Shown: positions 33,735 to 43,269, counted from the stretch's first letter. The stretch: DNA of 64,000 nucleotides from JABCPE02 sp963530615 (GCA_963530615.1 CAUSDX010000001.1:1-64000), one strand, 5' to 3'. The notes: generated by a model not told the origin, from the sequence alone. Program-made: numbers and translations.

Positions 33735-34124
33735 ATGGCTTCAATATTCACTAAAATCGTAAATGGAGAAATCCCTTGCTATAAAATCGCAGAAGATGAG
33801 CATCATCTCGCATTCTTGGATGTAATGCCCATCGCCAAAGGGCATACACTCGTGATTCCGAAAAAGGAAGTGGATTATATTTTTGACCTTAATGAGGAAG
33901 AATATAAGAACCTTTGGGCTTTTGCTCAAAAAGTCGCGAAGCAAGTCAAAGCCGCTATCCCTTGCGTAAAAATAGGCGTAGCCGTGGTAGGTTTAGAAGT
34001 GCCTCATACTCATATCCATTTAGTGCCGATGAATGAAATCAAGGACTTGAATTTCATGAACGAGAGACTAAAATTCACCCCAGAAGAGTATGAAGAAATA
34101 AGACAAAGCATCGCTAATCGTTAG
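33735..34124 (+). CDS. HIT family protein (nucleotide hydrolase/transferase)
   Basis: The 129-residue protein has the HIT fold, beginning SIFTKIVNGEIPCYKIAEDE, with the catalytic histidine triad HTHIHLVPM. Members of the Hint branch hydrolyse adenosine 5'-phosphoramidates or similar nucleotides; the natural substrate is not known. It lies between greA and clpX in one operon. Confidence 0.93.
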   Translation: MASIFTKIVNGEIPCYKIAEDEHHLAFLDVMPIAKGHTLVIPKKEVDYIFDLNEEEYKNLWAFAQKVAKQVKAAIPCVKIGVAVVGLEVPHTHIHLVPMNEIKDLNFMNERLKFTPEEYEEIRQSIANR

Positions 34125-34144
34125 TCAATTAAAATTCTAAGCAA

Positions 34145-35344
34145 ATGAACTCTAAACATTGCTCTTTTTGTGGAAGATCAAATAATGAAACTCCTATTCT
34201 CATTGAAGGAGGCAATAGCACCTATATCTGTAACTTTTGTATAGACCAAGCCAACGGCATTATTGCTTCCTCAAAGCAACAAGAAAAGATATTATCGCAA
34301 GAAAGTCATCACCCAGCCATTGCAGAGCTGAAAAAACCAAGAGAAATCAAGGATTTTTTAGATCAGTATGTGATAGGACAAGACCAAGCAAAGAAACTGC
34401 TCTCTATCGCGGTGTATAACCACTATAAAAGACTCGCTCATAATGCTGATGAAAATAAATCCGTAGAGATTGAGAAGTCTAACATCATCATGATAGGAGA
34501 AACAGGGACAGGGAAAACGCTCCTTGCCAAGACCATTGCCAAACTGCTCAATGTGCCTTTCTGTATCGTGGATGCTACCGTACTCACGGAGGCGGGATAT
34601 GTCGGAGAAGATGTAGAGAGTATTCTCTCTCGTCTTTTGATGGTCTCAGACTATGAGGTAGAAAAAGCCGAAAGAGGCATCGTTTTCATTGACGAGATTG
34701 ATAAAATCGCAAGAAAATCTGATAACCCAAGCCTTACGCGAGATGTATCTGGAGAAGGAGTACAGCAAGCCTTGTTAAAACTCCTTGAAGGAAGCATCGT
34801 GAATGTCCCCCCACAAGGTGGGCGAAAGCACCCAGACCAAAAATATATTCAAATAAACACCCAGAACATCTTGTTCATCGCAGGGGGAGCTTTTGATGGG
34901 ATAAAGGACATTATCGAGAGAAGGCTCAATAAACAGGCGATAGGATTTAGTTTGGATAAAACCGAAAAGCAAGAAGATGAGGCATACATTTTAGACAAAT
35001 TAGATGCCACAGACCTCCGAAGCTTTGGGCTGATTCCAGAACTTTTAGGGCGATTCCCCATTATCGCTCACTTGGATAAATTAGATGAGGCAACCATGCT
35101 CCGCATCTTGAAAGAGCCGAAAAACTCCATCATCAATCAGTTCATTGAGTTATTCAGATTAGATGGCGTAGAGTTAAGCTTCACCGATGAGGCATTAGAG
35201 AAAATCGTGAAAGAGACCATAGAAAAAGGTCTTGGGGCAAGAGGGCTGAGAGGAACGACCGAAAAAGTTTTAGAAAAATATATGTATGAGATTGACCAGA
35301 TAGAAACCCCGCTCGTCATTGATGAAAAGAAAATCAATTTTTAA
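34145..35344 (+). CDS. clpX: ClpX, ATP-dependent unfoldase of the ClpXP protease
   Basis: The 399-residue protein begins with the ClpX zinc domain (two Cys pairs, CSFCGRSNNE and CNFCIDQ), followed by the AAA+ part: Walker A GETGTGKTLLAK, Walker B IVFIDEIDKIAR, sensor motif LLGRFPIIAHLDKL and the ClpX C-terminal helices. ClpX unfolds ssrA-tagged and other substrates for ClpP, so it works with SmpB/tmRNA (29.6 kb). ClpP is not in this window. A strong terminator follows. Confidence 0.97.
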   Translation: MNSKHCSFCGRSNNETPILIEGGNSTYICNFCIDQANGIIASSKQQEKILSQESHHPAIAELKKPREIKDFLDQYVIGQDQAKKLLSIAVYNHYKRLAHNADENKSVEIEKSNIIMIGETGTGKTLLAKTIAKLLNVPFCIVDATVLTEAGYVGEDVESILSRLLMVSDYEVEKAERGIVFIDEIDKIARKSDNPSLTRDVSGEGVQQALLKLLEGSIVNVPPQGGRKHPDQKYIQINTQNILFIAGGAFDGIKDIIERRLNKQAIGFSLDKTEKQEDEAYILDKLDATDLRSFGLIPELLGRFPIIAHLDKLDEATMLRILKEPKNSIINQFIELFRLDGVELSFTDEALEKIVKETIEKGLGARGLRGTTEKVLEKYMYEIDQIETPLVIDEKKINF

Positions 35345-35368
35345 CTATTTTTAAGATTAAGTGATAAG

Positions 35369-35406
35369 AGTGATTGTCTTTTTCTCATAGACAATCACTT
35401 TTTTTT
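35369..35406 (+). terminator. Terminator of the greA-HIT-clpX operon
   Basis: An 11-bp stem (AGTGATTGTCT/AGACAATCACT) with an eight-base T-run follows the clpX stop by about 25 bases. Confidence 0.85.
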
Positions 35407-35423
35407 ATGTAAATAAAAGATGA

Positions 35424-35620
35424 TTTTAATCTGCCAAGAGCTTGGAAGCATTGTTTCTTGTTATTTTTTAATTTCTCAAGATATTGGAAAATCTTATTCA
35501 GGTATATTTTAATCAACCAAGAAGTTGGGAGGTCTTAATCTAATCGTTTCTAATCTCCCAAGATGTCAGTTAATTACAATAGAAGAGGCTATGCCTTTCC
35601 AACTTTTAGGGAGATTATAC
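35424..35620. repeat. Five dyad repeats at 41-42 bp period
   Basis: Five copies of a roughly 24-base element with core CCAA-N4-TTGG or close variants lie in the gap between clpX and the glycosylase gene. Cores: 35434-35445, 35476-35487, 35517-35528, 35558-35569 and 35599-35610. Core centres are 42, 41, 41 and 41 bp apart. Copies 1-3 share TTTAAT before the core; copy 4 ends CAG and copy 5 fits best in reverse orientation. No promoter for a long RNA and no ORF of interest spans them. Function unknown. Confidence 0.75.
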
Positions 35621-35758
35621 TATGATTGATTTTAATCAAAAAATAAAAATTTTTAACCCAAAACAAGAAAAAGGAATGCTACTTTCTCCTAATTTCATGA
35701 AATAAAGAATGAAAAATCCCTACTCTATGAGTGTTTTTATTTCGCCATATATTTTTTA

Positions 35759-35766
35759 TAATTTTG
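35759..35766 (+). promoter_or_regulatory. -7 element just before the glycosylase-like gene
   Basis: TAATTTTG, a perfect TAnnTTTG match, ends only 6 bases before the ATG at 35773, so the mRNA would be leaderless or nearly so. A longer frame from GTG at 35731 would run through this promoter. Confidence 0.5.
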
Positions 35767-35772
35767 CAACCT

Positions 35773-36354
35773 ATGATAGAAAAACACCCTTTCCCACCGA
35801 TACTCCCCCATAACACCAAAGTGATGATGATGGGGACTTTCCCTCCTACCAAAGAAAAAAGAAGTATGGAATTTCATTATCCCAATTTTCAAAATGATAT
35901 GTGGCGAATATATGGACTGGTATTCTTTGATAACGCAGAGTATTTTCAAGTAAAAGGAGAAAAAAGATTTGATCCCATACGCATAGAACATTTCTTAAGA
36001 GAAAAAGGCATCGCTCTCTGCTCCTCGGCACAGACCGCCATCAGAGAACACGGCAATGCCTCCGACAAATTTCTTAAGATTATAGACCCTGTGGATTTGG
36101 ACAGCGTTCTGAAACAAGTCCCTCTATGCCGATGGATTTTTACCACTGGCGGAAAAGCTACGGAAACACTTTTAGGATTATTACCAGAAAAGACGGCAGA
36201 ACCGAAAACCAATGAATACATTCCTTTCCCTTACTTAAAAAATAGGGAATTATTCTTATATCGTTTGCCCTCCACCTCGCGAGCTTATCCTCTCAGCCTT
36301 GTAAAAAAAGCAGAAGCTTATTATAATTTTTTCAAAAAAGCAGGAATGATTTAA
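35773..36354 (+). CDS. Uracil-DNA glycosylase-fold protein, function not assigned
   Basis: The 193-residue protein (start MIEKHPFPPILPHNTKVMM) fits the uracil-DNA glycosylase superfamily by pattern: the early MMMGTFPPTKEKRSMEFHYP region with a GTFPP loop in the position of motif 1, FEKIGIAL-like LREKGIALCS and the C-terminal LYRLPSTSRAYPLSL, a possible motif 2 loop. It is close to the family annotated as 'DNA glycosylase' or 'uracil-DNA glycosylase family protein' in Bacteroidota. The start is set by the ATG after the promoter at 35759. Activity cannot be confirmed here. Confidence 0.65.
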   Translation: MIEKHPFPPILPHNTKVMMMGTFPPTKEKRSMEFHYPNFQNDMWRIYGLVFFDNAEYFQVKGEKRFDPIRIEHFLREKGIALCSSAQTAIREHGNASDKFLKIIDPVDLDSVLKQVPLCRWIFTTGGKATETLLGLLPEKTAEPKTNEYIPFPYLKNRELFLYRLPSTSRAYPLSLVKKAEAYYNFFKKAGMI

Positions 36355-36393
36355 TTGCTCTTTTACTATTTTTACAAAAGTTTTCAAACCAAT

Positions 36394-37617
36394 ATGATAG
36401 AAAAAAAAGAACATATCTATGAAAAAGCCGTTTTAGTAGGCTTAATCACCAAAGACCAAGATGAGGACAAACTTACGGAGTATCTCGATGAGTTAGAATT
36501 TCTTGCTTATACCGCAGGAGCTACTGTAGAGCGAAGATTTTTCCAAAAAATGCTTCAACCTGATTCTAAAACCTTCGTAGGAAAAGGGAAAATGGAGGAA
36601 ATAAGAGATTTTGTAAAAGAAAATAAAATCGGAACCATTATCTTTGATGATGAGCTATCTCCCTCTCAACTAAAAAACTTAGAACGAGAGATAGAAGGGG
36701 TGAAAATTTTAGATAGAACTAATCTTATTCTGGATATTTTTGCCCAAAGAGCCCAAACCTCTTATGCCAGAACGCAGGTAGAACTTGCCCAATATGAATA
36801 CCTGCTCCCACGCCTTACGAGAATGTGGACACACTTAGAAAGACAACGAGGAGGAATCGGGATGCGTGGCCCAGGAGAAACGGAAATAGAGACAGACCGC
36901 CGTATCGTTCGCGATAGAATATCTCTCCTCAAAGACAAGCTAAAAACTATTGACAAGCAGATGGCGACACAAAGAAACAACCGCGGAAAGATGGTGCGTG
37001 TCGCACTGGTAGGCTACACCAATGTAGGAAAATCTACCCTGATGAATACCTTATCAAAATCAGAGGTTTTTGCGGAAAATAAACTCTTCGCAACACTTGA
37101 CACCACCGTTAGAAAGGTGGTTATCGGCAATCTGCCTTTCCTTTTGACAGACACGGTCGGCTTCATCAGAAAACTTCCTACCCAGCTTGTAGAGTCTTTC
37201 AAATCTACATTAGATGAAGTAAGAGAAGCTGATTTGCTGGTTCATGTTGTTGATATTTCGCATGAAAGTTTTGAAGATCATATCAATTCTGTTCATCAAA
37301 TCTTACAAGAAATAGATGCTCATCAAAAACCAATGATTATGGTCTTTAATAAGATAGATAATTTTTCTTATGAAAAGAAAGAAGAAGATGACCTTACTCC
37401 TGCCACAAGGAAAAATATCTCTCTCGAAGAATGGGAAAAGACTTGGATGGCAAAAAAACAATATCCTACCATCTTTATTTCTGCTTTGACAAAGAAAAAC
37501 TTCCCGACTATGAAAAAAATTATTTATGATGAAGTACTAAAAATCCATATTTCACGCTTCCCGTATAATGACTTCTTATTTGAATATTATGATGATGAAC
37601 CTCATATTATAGAGTAA
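36394..37617 (+). CDS. hflX: Ribosome-associated GTPase HflX
   Basis: From 36394 (MIEKKEHIYEKAVLVGLI) the 407-residue protein shows the HflX domain: ATVERRFFQKMLQPDSKTFV, ASPSQLKNLE-like DELSPSQLKNLE, LTRMWTHLERQRGGIGMRGP, GETEIETDRRIV and the G domain with VGYTNVGKSTLMNTL, DTVGFIRKLP and FNKID. HflX splits stalled ribosomes. A TTG frame start at 36355 gives an implausible hydrophobic leader, so I use 36394. It follows the glycosylase-like gene by 39 bases. Confidence 0.93.
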   Translation: MIEKKEHIYEKAVLVGLITKDQDEDKLTEYLDELEFLAYTAGATVERRFFQKMLQPDSKTFVGKGKMEEIRDFVKENKIGTIIFDDELSPSQLKNLEREIEGVKILDRTNLILDIFAQRAQTSYARTQVELAQYEYLLPRLTRMWTHLERQRGGIGMRGPGETEIETDRRIVRDRISLLKDKLKTIDKQMATQRNNRGKMVRVALVGYTNVGKSTLMNTLSKSEVFAENKLFATLDTTVRKVVIGNLPFLLTDTVGFIRKLPTQLVESFKSTLDEVREADLLVHVVDISHESFEDHINSVHQILQEIDAHQKPMIMVFNKIDNFSYEKKEEDDLTPATRKNISLEEWEKTWMAKKQYPTIFISALTKKNFPTMKKIIYDEVLKIHISRFPYNDFLFEYYDDEPHIIE

Positions 37618-37673
37618 TCTACCCAAGATTCGTTTTTTATCTTTTATTGATTTTTACTTTTAAATAGCATATC

Positions 37674-39023
37674 ATGAGCAAAGAAATTACCATTTACGAT
37701 ACCCTGCTTTCTTATATTGAAGAAAAAAATGCAAAAGCCATTTTGGAATATATCTCGGAAATGGAGGCCGTAGATATTGCGAATTTCTTTGAACAGCTAA
37801 ACAATACCCAAAGAGAATTTTTATATGAACTCATGGACAATGAATTGTCCGCAGAGATGCTCTTATATGTAGATGAAGAAGAACGAAAAGACTTCCTTAA
37901 AAATCTCTCTACCCAAGAAATCGCCGAAGAAATCATTGGGGAGATAGATTCTGATGATGCAGCAGACATCATCTCAGAGCTTCCAGAAGAACAACAAAAT
38001 GAAATTCTAAAACACTTAGATGATGATGAGTTAGCTCACAGCATCGTGGAACTTCTCCGCTATGAAGAAGGAACAGCAGGGAGTCTCATGGCTACAGAAT
38101 TGGTAAAAATCGATCATAATCTATCCATCATCGCTGCAGTCAAGGAGATGAGAAAACTTGCCGAAGATATGGATGAGGTCTATTCTATCTATGTAGTTGA
38201 TGACCATGATAAGCTCTTGGGCTTATTAAGTTTGAAGAAACTTTTGACCACCAGCACCTCAACCAAAATCTCTGAAGTTTATAACTCTAAAATCCGCTCC
38301 ATTCAGGATACAGAATCTGCGGAAGATGTAGCACGGTACATGCAAAAATATGACTTGTTTGAAGTACCTGTGGTAGATGTTTTGGGAAAATTAGTTGGGC
38401 GAATTACGATAGATGATGTAATGGACTTCGTAAAAGAAGAGGCAGAGAAAGACTACCAAATGGCGTCAGGAATTGCTCAGGATATTGACTCCACCGATAC
38501 AATTTTTAATATGACGAAGGCTCGCCTTCCTTGGCTTCTCATTGGTATGATGGGCGGACTTGTAGGCTCAAGAGTCCTTCAAGGAAATGAACATGCCATG
38601 CAACATGTCCCTGAGCTGATTTTCTTCGTGCCACTCATCGCCGCCACCGCTGGGAATATTGGTGTTCAGGCTTCTGCCATAATCGTTCAAGGTCTTGCAA
38701 ATAATACATTAGGGAGCAATACTTTCAAAACTTTAATTAAGGAAGTAAGTGTGTCCGCTGCTTCTGGAACAATTTTAGCTTTGATTATTTTAGGATTTAA
38801 TTTATTGGTCAATCAGCACAATACTGTTGTTGCAGTAACAATTTCTATTTCTCTCTTAACGGTAATTATTGTAGCGGCGATTATAGGAACAATTATCCCA
38901 ATATTTCTCAACAAAAATAAAATAGACCCTGCCATTGCAACAGGGCCATTCATCACCACTTCTAATGATATTTTAGGGGTTTTGATTTATTTCAGCATCG
39001 CAAAAATGTTACTTTCTCTATAA
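37674..39023 (+). CDS. mgtE: Magnesium transporter MgtE
   Basis: The 449-residue protein has the MgtE N-terminal acidic domain (about 1-130, with IDSDDAADIISELPEEQQ), two CBS domains (about 135-255, SLMATELVKIDHNL and KISEVYNSKIRSI) and five membrane helices (about 280-449, PWLLIGMMGGLVGSRVLQGN). The pore loop GNIGVQASAIIVQG matches the family. MgtE is a Mg2+-gated channel. A palindromic terminator follows. Confidence 0.94.
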   Translation: MSKEITIYDTLLSYIEEKNAKAILEYISEMEAVDIANFFEQLNNTQREFLYELMDNELSAEMLLYVDEEERKDFLKNLSTQEIAEEIIGEIDSDDAADIISELPEEQQNEILKHLDDDELAHSIVELLRYEEGTAGSLMATELVKIDHNLSIIAAVKEMRKLAEDMDEVYSIYVVDDHDKLLGLLSLKKLLTTSTSTKISEVYNSKIRSIQDTESAEDVARYMQKYDLFEVPVVDVLGKLVGRITIDDVMDFVKEEAEKDYQMASGIAQDIDSTDTIFNMTKARLPWLLIGMMGGLVGSRVLQGNEHAMQHVPELIFFVPLIAATAGNIGVQASAIIVQGLANNTLGSNTFKTLIKEVSVSAASGTILALIILGFNLLVNQHNTVVAVTISISLLTVIIVAAIIGTIIPIFLNKNKIDPAIATGPFITTSNDILGVLIYFSIAKMLLSL

Positions 39024-39024
39024 T

Positions 39025-39056
39025 AAAAATAGCTTCAAAATTTTGAAGCTATTTTT
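39025..39056. terminator. Convergent terminator between mgtE and the CoA transferase gene
   Basis: A 32-base perfect palindrome (AAAAATAGCTTCAAAA and its complement) with a T-run on either side lies between the two stop codons. Confidence 0.85.
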
Positions 39057-39059
39057 ATT

Positions 39060-40334
39060 TTATCTCAAATCCTTGAATCTCTCAAAAGCAGCCTTTTCAA
39101 GCATTTCTCTATCTTCTGGGTGAGCTATAGAAATCAAGGCTTTTGCCCTTTGTTTGAAATTTTTTCCGTGTAAATCTACTATACCATATTCCGTTGCTAT
39201 ATAATGAACATGCCCTCTCGTAGTTACCACACCTGCACCTTCTTTTAAGACTGGGGTAATTCTCGGCACACCTTTCTTCGTTCTTGATGTGATAGCAATA
39301 ATTGCTTTACCTCCTTCACTCAATGCTGCTCCTCTCGTAAAATCTACCTGTCCGCCAATGCCACTATAATGATAAGTGGAAATACTATCAGAACAAACTT
39401 GCCCCGTAATGTCTATCTCCACCGCACTATTAATCGCAACCATATTAGGATTTCTTCTGATAACTCTCGGATCATTGGTATAATCTACATCTAAAAACGC
39501 AAACATCGGATTATCATCTACAAAATCATACAATCTTCTTGTCCCGAAGCAAAAACTCGTTACCGTTTTATGTCTATGAATAGTCTTATACTTGTTATTA
39601 ACTACTCCATTTTGTATCAAATCTATAACACCGTCACTAAGCATTTCTGTATGAATCCCCAAATCTTTATGATTTTTCAAACATTGTAAAACTGCATCGG
39701 GGATAGTCCCCACTCCCATCTGAAGATTAGCCCTATCATCTACAATTTCCGCAATATGCTTTCCTATTAGTAATTCCGTTTCTTCCACTTTAGAGGCATA
39801 ATCTACAGTATGAAGCTCTGTTTCATGCCATACCATTTTATCAATTCGGCTAATATGAATCACAGTATCACCATGCGTTCTCGGCATTCTTGGATTAACT
39901 TGTGCAATGATATATTTCGCTGTATCTACTGCTGCTCTATTGATATCTACAGAAAGCCCCAAACTACAATTTCCAAACTCATCAGGCTCAGAAATATGAA
40001 TGATGGCCACATCTATCGGCATTCTTCCACTTCTAAATAAATCAGGAATATCTCCTAAAAAAATAGGAACAAAACTTCCTCTACCACTATTAATATTTTC
40101 TCTAATTGGTGCTGAAACGAACAACGCATTAATGAAAAAACTCTTTTCATATTCAGACTTTGCTATTTCTACCTCTCCTTGCACATTCATACAAACAACT
40201 TCCACATTTTCTAGTTCGTGAGCTTTTTTAGCTAACTCACCTATAAGATAATTGGGAGAACACGCACTCCCCTGAATATATACCCTATCGTTACTTTTTA
40301 TTAAAGATAATGCTTCTTGAGCTGAACAATACAT
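39060..40334 (-). CDS. Acetyl-CoA hydrolase/transferase family protein
   Basis: The 424-residue protein has the class I CoA-transferase pattern: GSACSPNYLIGELAKKAHEL near the N-terminus, the RVHYSGIGGQVDF-type motif (YSGIGGQVDFTRGAALSEGG), and the region GIVDLHGKNFKQRAKALI. Close family members are 4-hydroxybutyrate CoA-transferase, succinyl-CoA:acetate CoA-transferase and acetyl-CoA hydrolase; I cannot choose among these. A -7 box TATCTTTG lies at 40360-40367. Divergent purD is 140 bases away. Confidence 0.85.
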   Translation of the reverse strand: MYCSAQEALSLIKSNDRVYIQGSACSPNYLIGELAKKAHELENVEVVCMNVQGEVEIAKSEYEKSFFINALFVSAPIRENINSGRGSFVPIFLGDIPDLFRSGRMPIDVAIIHISEPDEFGNCSLGLSVDINRAAVDTAKYIIAQVNPRMPRTHGDTVIHISRIDKMVWHETELHTVDYASKVEETELLIGKHIAEIVDDRANLQMGVGTIPDAVLQCLKNHKDLGIHTEMLSDGVIDLIQNGVVNNKYKTIHRHKTVTSFCFGTRRLYDFVDDNPMFAFLDVDYTNDPRVIRRNPNMVAINSAVEIDITGQVCSDSISTYHYSGIGGQVDFTRGAALSEGGKAIIAITSRTKKGVPRITPVLKEGAGVVTTRGHVHYIATEYGIVDLHGKNFKQRAKALISIAHPEDREMLEKAAFERFKDLR

Positions 40335-40359
40335 ATTTCTTTCCGTTTTATTAAGACCA

Positions 40360-40367
40360 CAAAGATA
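40360..40367 (-). promoter_or_regulatory. -7 element of the CoA-transferase gene
   Basis: TATCTTTG on the minus strand, a perfect match, lies 25 bases before the start codon. Confidence 0.5.
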
Positions 40368-40427
40368 ATCATTTAAGAAAAAAATATAAAACTTTTGTAA
40401 TTTTTCATTTAACTCTTTAATTTTTTG

Positions 40428-40435
40428 TATTTTTG
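40428..40435 (+). promoter_or_regulatory. -7 element of purD-guaA
   Basis: TATTTTTG, a perfect match to TAnnTTTG, lies 38 bases before the purD start. A -33 TTTG at the standard distance is not evident. Confidence 0.45.
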
Positions 40436-40473
40436 TAGATAACCAATTATAACAATATTTAATCTATAAAATT

Positions 40474-41715
40474 ATGAAAATACTCATCGTAGGAAATGGC
40501 GGAAGAGAGTCTGCTCTCGCTTGGAAATTAAAACAAGACCATAGAATTACTAAGTTTTATTTTGCAAAAGGAAATGCCTCTACAGAAAAATTAGGTACTA
40601 CCGTATATGAAAATACCATAGAAGGTCTTGTTAATTTTGCAAAAAAAGAAGATATTGATTTAACTATCGTAGGACCAGAAGCTCCTTTAGTGGAAGGTAT
40701 TGTTGATGAATTTCAAAAAGAAGGATTAAAAATTTTTGGAGCTAAAAAAGCCGCTGCACTTTTGGAAGGAAGCAAAGCTTATTCTAAAAAATTCATGCAA
40801 GATTATGGAGTAAAAACAGCCAAATCCAAAATCTTTGATTCCTATAACGATGCCATCTCTTATGTGAAAACACAAGCTTTCCCATTGGTAATAAAAGCGA
40901 GCGGATTAGCGAGTGGTAAAGGTGTAGTTATCTGTAAAAATTTAGAAGAAGCAGAAACTACCATCCATGACTTTATGATTAGAAAAATCCATGGAGATGC
41001 GGGGATTAGAATTGTGATAGAAGAATTTTTACAAGGTTTTGAAGCTTCTGTTATTGCTTTTTCTAATGGAGAAAAACTATTCCCTTGCATAGCTGTGAAA
41101 GATTATAAAAAATTAGGAAATAACGAACAAGGTCCTAATACTGGGGGCATGGGCTGTATAGCACCTAACCCTGATTTCACTCCTGCACACATGGAGAAAT
41201 TCATCAAAGATATCATGGAACCTACCATGAATGGCATACAAGATAATATGCTAAAATTCAAAGGATTTATTTTCTTTGGAGTAATGGTTTCCAACGATGA
41301 CTGCTATCTGTTAGAATATAACATGCGTCTTGGCGACCCTGAAACACAAGTCATTATGCCTCTTTTAGAAAACAATCTTTTAGATACTATTAATGATTGT
41401 CTTGATGGTAAAGAAATCAACCTTAAATTCTCTGACAAAAAAGCGGTTTGCCTTGTAATTGCATCGGGTGGCTACCCTCGTGATTTTGAACAGGGATTAG
41501 AAATCAGAGATTTAGAAAAAGTGAAAAATAGCAAAATTTTCTTTGCTGGGGCGACCTATCAAGGAGACAAAGTCATAACTAATGGCGGTAGAGTTTTAAA
41601 CTTAGTTGCCACAGGAGACACCTATGAAGAAGCAAGACAAAAAGTCTATCAAGATGCTCCTGCTGTTAACTTTGATTACGCTTATTATAGACAGGATATT
41701 GGGCTAAAAAAATAA
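40474..41715 (+). CDS. purD: Phosphoribosylamine-glycine ligase
   Basis: The 413-residue protein starts with MKILIVGNGGRESALAWKL, the PurD N-terminus, and has ATP-grasp elements FPLVIKASGLASGKGVVI and GPNTGGMGCIAPNP, plus LLEYNMRLGDPETQVIMPLL. It makes glycinamide ribonucleotide, the second step of purine synthesis. It is followed by guaA after 17 bases, so the pair forms an operon for purine nucleotide production. Confidence 0.96.
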   Translation: MKILIVGNGGRESALAWKLKQDHRITKFYFAKGNASTEKLGTTVYENTIEGLVNFAKKEDIDLTIVGPEAPLVEGIVDEFQKEGLKIFGAKKAAALLEGSKAYSKKFMQDYGVKTAKSKIFDSYNDAISYVKTQAFPLVIKASGLASGKGVVICKNLEEAETTIHDFMIRKIHGDAGIRIVIEEFLQGFEASVIAFSNGEKLFPCIAVKDYKKLGNNEQGPNTGGMGCIAPNPDFTPAHMEKFIKDIMEPTMNGIQDNMLKFKGFIFFGVMVSNDDCYLLEYNMRLGDPETQVIMPLLENNLLDTINDCLDGKEINLKFSDKKAVCLVIASGGYPRDFEQGLEIRDLEKVKNSKIFFAGATYQGDKVITNGGRVLNLVATGDTYEEARQKVYQDAPAVNFDYAYYRQDIGLKK

Positions 41716-41732
41716 TTTTAAAATTTTAACTT

Positions 41733-43262
41733 ATGAATAATGGAATTATTGTTTTAGATTTTGGCTCTCAATATAACCAACTGATTAGCCGAAGAATCCG
41801 CGAAATGGGAGTGTATTCAGAGATTATCCCTTTTAACACACCATTAGAGGAAATTAAAGCTAAAAATCCCTCAGGAATCATCTTATCAGGAGGGCCATCT
41901 TCTGTGAATGCCGAAGATGCACATCTAGTAGACAAAACTATTTTTAGTTTAGGAATTCCTATTTTAGGGATTTGCTACGGAATGCAGCTGACCGCTCATC
42001 TTCTTGGAGGGAAAGTAATCAAAGGGACTAAAGGAGAATACGGAAAATCTCATTTAGAAATCACGAAAAGTTGCCCACTCTTTGAAGGAATTCAACAAAA
42101 TTCCATCGTGTGGATGAGTCATTTTGATGAAGTTCAAAAAATCCCAGAAGATTTTGACATCAATGCAAAATCAGGAGTAATTGCAGGAATTTCTAACGAA
42201 GAGAAAAAGATTTATTCTATTCAATTTCACCCCGAAGTTACTCATACTGAAGAAGGTGAAAAAATGTTGAAAAACTTTGTATTCAATATTTGTAAGGCAG
42301 AAAAAAACTGGAAACTATCCAACTATATCGACAAAACTGTTTCTGAAATCAAAGAAAAAGTAGGTAATCAAAAAGTAATTTTAGGACTTTCTGGTGGTGT
42401 AGACTCTTCTGTCGCAGCTGTACTTATTCACAAAGCAATAGGAGACCAATTAACTTGCATCTTCGTAGATACTGGACTTTTGAGAAAAGATGAAGCAAAA
42501 AAAGTAATGACCAACTACGGAGAACATTTTCATATGAACATCAAATGCATTGATGCTTCGCAAAGGTTTTTAAGTAGATTAGCTGGAATATCCGACCCTG
42601 AACAAAAAAGAAAAATCATTGGAAATGAATTCATAGAAGTTTTCAATGAAGAATCTTCTAAAATAGAAGGTGCTACATTCTTAGCACAAGGGACTATTTA
42701 TCCTGATGTTATTGAATCTCAATCTATCAAAGGACCTTCGGCTGTTATTAAATCACATCACAATGTAGGCGGACTACCAGAGGATATGAAATTCCAACTT
42801 TTAGAACCACTCCGAGAACTCTTCAAAGATGAGGTCAGAAAAGTAGGTAAGGAACTGGGAATTCCTAGCCATTTAGTTCATCGCCATCCTTTCCCAGGGC
42901 CAGGCTTAGGGATTAGAGTTTTAGGCGAAGTAGATGCCGAAAAAGTAAGAATTTTACAAGAAGCTGATGATATTTTTATTGAGGAATTATATAAAAACGA
43001 CCTTTATGATAAAGTCAACCAAGCCTTCATGGTGCTTCTCCCTGTGAAATCTGTGGGCGTTATGGGTGATGAGCGAACTTACGAATACACTGCTGTGGTG
43101 CGTTCGGCAAATACCATAGACTTCATGACAGCAACTTGGAGCAAACTCCCTTATGAGTTTTTAGAAACTATTTCTAATAGAATCATCAATGAAGTGAAAG
43201 GCATCAACCGAGTGGCGTATGATATATCCAGCAAACCACCTGCAACGATAGAGTGGGAATAA
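41733..43262 (+). CDS. guaA: GMP synthase (glutamine-hydrolysing)
   Basis: The 509-residue protein joins a class I glutamine amidotransferase domain (ILSGGPSSVN, GICYGMQLTAHLLGG with the catalytic Cys, and FHPEVTHTEEG) with an ATP pyrophosphatase domain (LGLSGGVDSSVAAVLIHKA) and the GuaA dimerisation domain (HRHPFPGPGLGIR). It converts XMP to GMP. Length and start match the family. It is the second gene after purD. Confidence 0.97.
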   Translation: MNNGIIVLDFGSQYNQLISRRIREMGVYSEIIPFNTPLEEIKAKNPSGIILSGGPSSVNAEDAHLVDKTIFSLGIPILGICYGMQLTAHLLGGKVIKGTKGEYGKSHLEITKSCPLFEGIQQNSIVWMSHFDEVQKIPEDFDINAKSGVIAGISNEEKKIYSIQFHPEVTHTEEGEKMLKNFVFNICKAEKNWKLSNYIDKTVSEIKEKVGNQKVILGLSGGVDSSVAAVLIHKAIGDQLTCIFVDTGLLRKDEAKKVMTNYGEHFHMNIKCIDASQRFLSRLAGISDPEQKRKIIGNEFIEVFNEESSKIEGATFLAQGTIYPDVIESQSIKGPSAVIKSHHNVGGLPEDMKFQLLEPLRELFKDEVRKVGKELGIPSHLVHRHPFPGPGLGIRVLGEVDAEKVRILQEADDIFIEELYKNDLYDKVNQAFMVLLPVKSVGVMGDERTYEYTAVVRSANTIDFMTATWSKLPYEFLETISNRIINEVKGINRVAYDISSKPPATIEWE

Positions 43263-43269
43263 CAATAAA

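Noticed and set aside
35424..35620. The 41-bp repeat block as a CRISPR array or as a remnant of a coding gene
   Set aside because: Only about 12-24 bases are conserved per unit and they diverge; no cas genes. The in-frame pattern FNLPRSW-like appears in several copies, but frames are short and broken by stops.
33900..37300. A slightly higher G+C stretch around clpX and hflX as transferred DNA
   Set aside because: All genes there are conserved housekeeping genes of this phylum, and I cannot compute composition reliably by eye.
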